A stretch of 13,651 nucleotides of DNA, taken from NCBI RefSeq assembly GCF_040654195.1, contig NZ_JBFAHM010000031.1, positions 1-13,651 of the forward strand. The letters are read 5' to 3'. Positions 10,536 to 13,651 of the stretch are shown here, in pieces. Under the pieces are notes generated by a model. That model saw only the letters and a list, made by a program, of their open reading frames with translations, was not told the origin of the DNA and made no database searches. Source of the DNA: Hamadaea sp013361475 (GTDB lineage Bacteria; Actinomycetota; Actinomycetes; Mycobacteriales; Micromonosporaceae). A program made the position numbers and the translations under genes. Numbering within the stretch: position 1 is the stretch's first letter; each line of letters opens with the position of its first letter.

Positions 10536-11768
10536 ATGTTTGGTTGGACCCCGCTGCAACGCAATGCGGCAATCGCCAGTTTTTCAAGCTGGACGCTCGA
10601 CGCTTTCGATTTTTTCGTGCTGGTATTTTTACTCAGCGACATCGCACAATCCTTTCACGTCGGCCTGGAACAGGTCACGTTGGCGATTCTGCTCACGCTG
10701 GCGGTGCGCCCGATCGGCGCGCTGATCTTCGGGCGTGCGGCGGAAAAATATGGCCGCAAACCGATCTTGATGCTGAATATCGTCTTCTTCTCGGTGTTTG
10801 AGCTGCTCTCCGCCGCCGCGCCCTCGCTGACGGTCTTCTTGCTGTTACGAGTGTTGTACGGTGTTGCGATGGGCGGTATCTGGGGCGTGGCGTCATCATT
10901 GGCGATGGAAACCATACCGGACCGCTCGCGCGGCTTGATGTCGGGCATTTTCCAGGCCGGCTATCCGTTCGGTTATCTGCTGGCGGCGGTGGTGTACGGC
11001 CTGCTGTTCGAAACGGTCGGCTGGCGCGGCATGTTCGTCATCGGCGCGGCGCCGATCCTGCTGCTGCCGTTTATTTATTATTGCGTGCAGGAGTCGCCGG
11101 TGTGGCTGGCGGCACGTGAGCGCAAAGAAAGTACGGCTTTATTGCCGGTGTTGAAGAGCCACTGGAAGCTATGCTGCTATCTGGTGCTGCTGATGGCGGC
11201 GTTCAATTTCTTCTCTCACGGCACGCAGGATCTGTATCCGGTGTTTCTGAAAGTTCAGCACGGTTTCGACCCTAAAACCGTCAGTATCATCGCCATTAGC
11301 TACAATATCGCGTCAATTATCGGTGGCGTTTTCTTCGGTTCGTTATCGGAAAAAATCGGTCGTAAAAAAGCGATCATTATCGCCGCATTGCTGGCCTTAC
11401 CGGTGATCCCATTGTGGGCATTTTCCAGCGGTTCGCTAATGTTGGGGATCGGCGCTTTCCTAATGCAATTCATGGTGCAGGGCGCCTGGGGCGTAGTGCC
11501 GACCTACCTGACCGAGCTGGTGCCGGCCAACACCCGCGCGGTGCTGCCGGGGTTCGTGTATCAGTTGGGCAACCTGATCGCCTCGGTCAACGCCACGCTG
11601 CAAGCCACCATCGCCGAGCATCATGGGCATAATTACGGCCTGGCGATGGCGATCGTCGCCGGTACGGTGGCGGTGGCGATCGCCCTGTTGGTGTTCTTCG
11701 GCAAGGATACGCGCGGCAAGGCGATCACCGACGCGGTGAAAAATCCGGGCGTGCGCGCCAACGTGTGA
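10536..11768 (+). CDS. MFS transporter, sialate:H+ symporter / Jen1-like monocarboxylate type
   Basis: This is a 410-residue inner-membrane transporter with about 12 hydrophobic segments. MFS motif A is present in both halves, as GRAAEKYGRKP (residues 66-76) and GSLSEKIGRKK (268-278). The N-terminal WTLDAFDFF (residues 19-27) is typical of the SHS group, which holds NanT and the yeast lactate permease Jen1. NFFSHGTQD at residues 224-232 fits the Jen1 signature N-x-x-(S/T)-H-x-(S/T)-Q-D, linked there to lactate/pyruvate transport. I therefore infer a proton-coupled uptake carrier for a small monocarboxylate. Sialic acid or another organic acid remains possible. The ATG at 10536 has only a weak ribosome site (AGGGA, 10524-10528). 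It sits alone between yifB and ilvL, where E. coli has no gene. No terminator separates it clearly from the ilv leader. Confidence 0.88.
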   Translation: MFGWTPLQRNAAIASFSSWTLDAFDFFVLVFLLSDIAQSFHVGLEQVTLAILLTLAVRPIGALIFGRAAEKYGRKPILMLNIVFFSVFELLSAAAPSLTVFLLLRVLYGVAMGGIWGVASSLAMETIPDRSRGLMSGIFQAGYPFGYLLAAVVYGLLFETVGWRGMFVIGAAPILLLPFIYYCVQESPVWLAARERKESTALLPVLKSHWKLCCYLVLLMAAFNFFSHGTQDLYPVFLKVQHGFDPKTVSIIAISYNIASIIGGVFFGSLSEKIGRKKAIIIAALLALPVIPLWAFSSGSLMLGIGAFLMQFMVQGAWGVVPTYLTELVPANTRAVLPGFVYQLGNLIASVNATLQATIAEHHGHNYGLAMAIVAGTVAVAIALLVFFGKDTRGKAITDAVKNPGVRANV

Positions 11769-11829
11769 AAGAGAAGCGATTCGCGTGAGGTATGACCAGA
11801 TTGCGCCGAATAATAACGCAAAAAAAGTG

Positions 11830-11859
11830 TTGTCATGTCGCGCGCGGCTGTGGTACCTC
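11830..11859 (+). promoter_or_regulatory. Candidate promoter of the ilv operon
   Basis: TTGTCA (11830-11835) follows a run of A residues, with TACCTC (11854-11859) 18 bases downstream. The -10 match is poor, but the position fits: a start near 11866-11868 gives a leader transcript of about 185 bases to the attenuator, similar to E. coli ilvGMEDA. The precise -10 is uncertain. Confidence 0.45.
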
Positions 11860-11901
11860 TGTAAGCATTAGTTCTGAATGAGCACAGTGAACAAACCCAT
11901 T

Positions 11902-12000
11902 ATGAAAGCCTTTGCCCAAGTGATTAGCCTAGTCGTGATTAGCGTGGTGGTGATTATTATCCCACCGTGCGGGGCTGCACTTGGACGAAGAAAGGCTTAG
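11902..12000 (+). CDS. ilvL: ilv operon leader peptide IlvL
   Basis: This is a 32-residue attenuation leader peptide, the same length as E. coli IlvL. It has no function as a protein. Its translation rate senses charged tRNA-Ile, tRNA-Val and tRNA-Leu and sets the RNA fold of the attenuator. Residues 7-20 run VISLVVISVVVIII, giving six Val and five Ile codons. There is one Leu codon in this control block (codon 10, a rare CTA at 11929-11931) and another at position 27. E. coli has extra Leu residues near its N-terminus, replaced here by KAFAQ. The ATG at 11902 is chosen for equal length; an in-frame ATG at 11878 would add eight residues. Neither has an obvious ribosome site. The downstream part is nearly identical in DNA to E. 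coli, as expected when the RNA itself is under selection. Confidence 0.93.
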   Translation: MKAFAQVISLVVISVVVIIIPPCGAALGRRKA

Positions 12001-12034
12001 CAAACAAGCCGGAATCGCAAGAGAACCCCCGCAC
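11967..12034 (+). promoter_or_regulatory. ilv attenuator antiterminator pairing
   Basis: GTGCGGGG (11967-11974, inside ilvL codons 22-24) is perfectly complementary to CCCCGCAC (12027-12034), the 5' arm of the terminator. The two pairings are mutually exclusive. Ribosome stalling at the Ile/Val/Leu codons should favour this antiterminator and let transcription reach ilvG. Smooth translation should mask it and allow termination. Confidence 0.85.
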
Positions 12035-12055
12035 CGTCAGGTCCGGGGGTTTTTT
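12024..12055 (+). terminator. ilv attenuator terminator
   Basis: The arm AACCCCCG (12024-12031) pairs with CGGGGGTT (12044-12051). An inner ACC/GGT helix (12033-12035 with 12040-12042) closes a GTCA loop, and the 3' strand continues into a T-run to 12055. It matches the conserved attenuator of E. coli ilvGMEDA in position and in most bases. It terminates transcription before ilvX-ilvG when branched-chain amino acids are plentiful. Confidence 0.93.
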
Positions 12056-12089
12056 ATTGGCAAGAGAAAAGTGGAGCAAGGGGCAGAAC

Positions 12090-12140
12090 ATGAAAAACAG
12101 AACAAAATCCTGCGATTTTCGAAGTAAGGCGGGGAAATAA
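12090..12140 (+). CDS. ilvX: IlvX-like 16-residue small protein
   Basis: This is a 17-codon gene (16 residues, MKNRTKSCDFRSKAGK) between the attenuator and ilvG. E. coli has ilvX in the same place, also 16 residues. I recall it as MNNSTKFCFSRFRTGN, which shares the M-x-N-x-T-K-x-C pattern and the penultimate glycine. Ribosome-binding candidates are GGAG (12073-12076) and AAGGGG (12078-12083) ahead of the ATG. The TAA is followed after two bases by the ilvG ATG, and the ilvG ribosome site lies inside the last ilvX codons, so translation of the two is probably coupled. The function is unknown. It may mainly help ribosomes reach ilvG. Confidence 0.78.
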   Translation: MKNRTKSCDFRSKAGK

Positions 12141-12142
12141 CC

Positions 12143-13651
12143 ATGAATGGCGCTCAGTGGGTAGTTCAAGCGTTGCGTACGCAGGGGGTGGATACCGTAT
12201 TCGGCTATCCGGGCGGGGCAATCATGCCGGTGTACGATGCGCTGTACGACGGCGGCGTGGAACACCTGCTGTGCCGCCATGAACAGGGCGCCGCTATGGC
12301 CGCCATCGGCTACGCCCGCGCCACCGGCAAAGTCGGTGTCTGTATCGCCACTTCCGGCCCCGGCGCCACCAACCTGATCACCGGCCTGGCTGATGCGCTG
12401 CTCGATTCTGTTCCCGTTGTCGCCATCACCGGCCAGGTGGGCTCCGCGCTGATCGGCACCGATGCCTTTCAGGAGATCGATGTTCTCGGCCTGTCTCTGG
12501 CCTGCACCAAGCACAGCTTCCTGGTGGAATCGCTGGACGCCTTGCCGGGCATCATGGCGGAAGCGTTCGCCATCGCCGCCGGCGGCCGTCCCGGCCCGGT
12601 GCTGATCGATATCCCGAAAGACATCCAGCTGGCGCAGGGCGACTTGCACCCGCACCTGATGCCGGTCGACGAAGCGCCGGCGTTCCCGGCGGCGGCGTTG
12701 GCAGAGGCGGCTGAGCTGCTGGCGCAGGCGCACAAACCGATGCTGTACGTCGGCGGCGGCGTGGGCATGGCGCAGGCGGTGCCGGCGCTGCGTGAATTTA
12801 TCGCCGTGACCCGCATGCCGAACGTCGCCACCCTGAAGGGGCTGGGCGCGCCGGATGCGCAAGGTCCGCTGTACCTCGGCATGCTGGGCATGCACGGCAC
12901 CAAGGCTGCCAACCTGGCGGTGCAGGAGTGCGATCTGCTGATCGCCGTCGGCGCGCGTTTCGATGACCGCGTGACCGGCAGGCTGAACGCCTTCGCGCCG
13001 CACGCCAAAGTGATCCACATGGATATCGACCCGGCGGAGATGAGCAAGCTGCGCCAGGCGCATGTCGCCCTGCAAGGCGATTTGAAAACGTTGCTGCCGG
13101 CGTTGCAGCGCCCGCTGAGCATCGCCGCCTGGCAGCAGCAGGTGATAGCGCTGAAAGCCGAGCACGTCTGCCGCTACGATCACCCCGGCCAGCCGATCTA
13201 CGCGCCGCTGTTCTTGCGCCAGCTGTCCGCCCGCAAGCCGGCCAACAGCGTGGTGACCACCGACGTCGGCCAGCACCAGATGTGGAGCGCGCAGCACATG
13301 ACGTTCGAGCGCCCGGAGAATTTCATCACCTCCAGCGGCCTCGGCACCATGGGGTTCGGCGTGCCGGCGGCGGTCGGGGCCCAGATCGCGCGTCCGCAAG
13401 ATACGGTGATCTGCGTCTCGGGCGATGGTTCCTTCATGATGAACGTGCAGGAACTGGGCACTATCAAGCGCAAACGGCTGCCGCTGAAGATCGTGCTGCT
13501 GGACAACCAGCGTCTCGGAATGGTGCGCCAATGGCAGCAGCTGTTCTTCGACGGCCGCTACAGCGAAACCAACCTGTCCGATAACCCCGACTTCCTGATG
13601 CTGGCCGCCGCCTTCGGCATTCCCGGCCAGCGCATCAGCCGCTTGGATCTG
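12143..13651 (+). CDS. ilvG: Acetolactate synthase II large subunit IlvG (3' end outside window)
   Basis: IlvG is the catalytic subunit of acetohydroxyacid synthase II. It condenses pyruvate with pyruvate or 2-oxobutyrate, the first common step of valine and isoleucine synthesis, and pairs with small subunit IlvM. The frame is open for 503 codons of about 548. Numbering matches E. coli AHAS II: catalytic Glu47 (HEQGAA), Val375, the ThDP-magnesium motif GDG (427-429) with Asn455, Met460, and Trp464, which gives 2-oxobutyrate preference. FAD is expected as a structural cofactor. The region where E. coli K-12 carries its known ilvG frameshift is read through intact, so the enzyme should be active; isozyme II is classically valine-insensitive. 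The start at 12143 has a purine-rich site (GGCGGGGA) and lies two bases after ilvX. Transcription is controlled by the upstream attenuator. Confidence 0.97.
   Translation, partial: MNGAQWVVQALRTQGVDTVFGYPGGAIMPVYDALYDGGVEHLLCRHEQGAAMAAIGYARATGKVGVCIATSGPGATNLITGLADALLDSVPVVAITGQVGSALIGTDAFQEIDVLGLSLACTKHSFLVESLDALPGIMAEAFAIAAGGRPGPVLIDIPKDIQLAQGDLHPHLMPVDEAPAFPAAALAEAAELLAQAHKPMLYVGGGVGMAQAVPALREFIAVTRMPNVATLKGLGAPDAQGPLYLGMLGMHGTKAANLAVQECDLLIAVGARFDDRVTGRLNAFAPHAKVIHMDIDPAEMSKLRQAHVALQGDLKTLLPALQRPLSIAAWQQQVIALKAEHVCRYDHPGQPIYAPLFLRQLSARKPANSVVTTDVGQHQMWSAQHMTFERPENFITSSGLGTMGFGVPAAVGAQIARPQDTVICVSGDGSFMMNVQELGTIKRKRLPLKIVLLDNQRLGMVRQWQQLFFDGRYSETNLSDNPDFLMLAAAFGIPGQRISRLDL

Noticed and set aside
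11957..13531. Very long open frame (524 codons) on the - strand opposite ilvL and ilvG
   Set aside because: It is antisense to a certain ilvG gene in G+C-rich DNA with strong codon bias. Its translation is low-complexity His/Arg/Gln/Ala-rich with no recognisable domain, and it crosses the attenuator.

Overview
The window reads as the chromosome of an enterobacterium of the genus Serratia, most like S. marcescens. The 16S rRNA gene carries the variable-region signature I associate with that genus. The protein-coding genes are G+C rich, and every protein has a close Escherichia coli counterpart except one transporter. The ilv leader peptide has a single leucine codon in its control region, which matches what has been published for S. 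marcescens. All of it looks like core chromosome from the oriC-proximal part. I see no prophage, insertion sequence, CRISPR array or genomic island.

Layout from left to right. (1) The 3' half of trkH (potassium uptake), then hemG (haem synthesis), on the + strand. (2) A complete ribosomal RNA operon on the + strand: tandem promoters P1 and P2, an antitermination leader, 16S, tRNA-Glu, a second boxB/boxA, 23S, 5S, tRNA-Asp, tRNA-Trp and a strong intrinsic terminator. (3) hdfR (LysR regulator, - strand), divergent from maoP (Ori macrodomain protein, + strand), with overlapping promoters between them. (4) yifB (ComM-like AAA+ ATPase, - strand), convergent with maoP across a small terminator hairpin. 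(5) A 341-base gap, then an MFS transporter of the sialate:H+ symporter/Jen1 type on the + strand, lying between yifB and the ilv operon. (6) The start of the branched-chain amino acid operon: promoter, leader peptide ilvL, attenuator, the 16-codon gene ilvX, and ilvG (acetolactate synthase II large subunit), cut off by the window end after 503 codons.

The functional themes are translation capacity (rrn and tRNAs), origin-region organisation (maoP), and isoleucine/valine synthesis under attenuation control (ilvL, ilvX, ilvG). The left flank (trkH-hemG) is what E. coli has in front of rrnA. The tRNA-Glu spacer, the distal tRNA-Asp/tRNA-Trp and the right flank (hdfR-maoP-yifB-ilv) are what E. 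coli has at rrnC. The locus therefore joins two E. coli rrn neighbourhoods in one operon.

I found no convincing evidence of an undescribed multi-gene system. The points most worth a second look are the rrn junction, the transporter between yifB and ilvL, the ilvL/ilvX leader architecture, and non-canonical stem pairs in two tRNAs.
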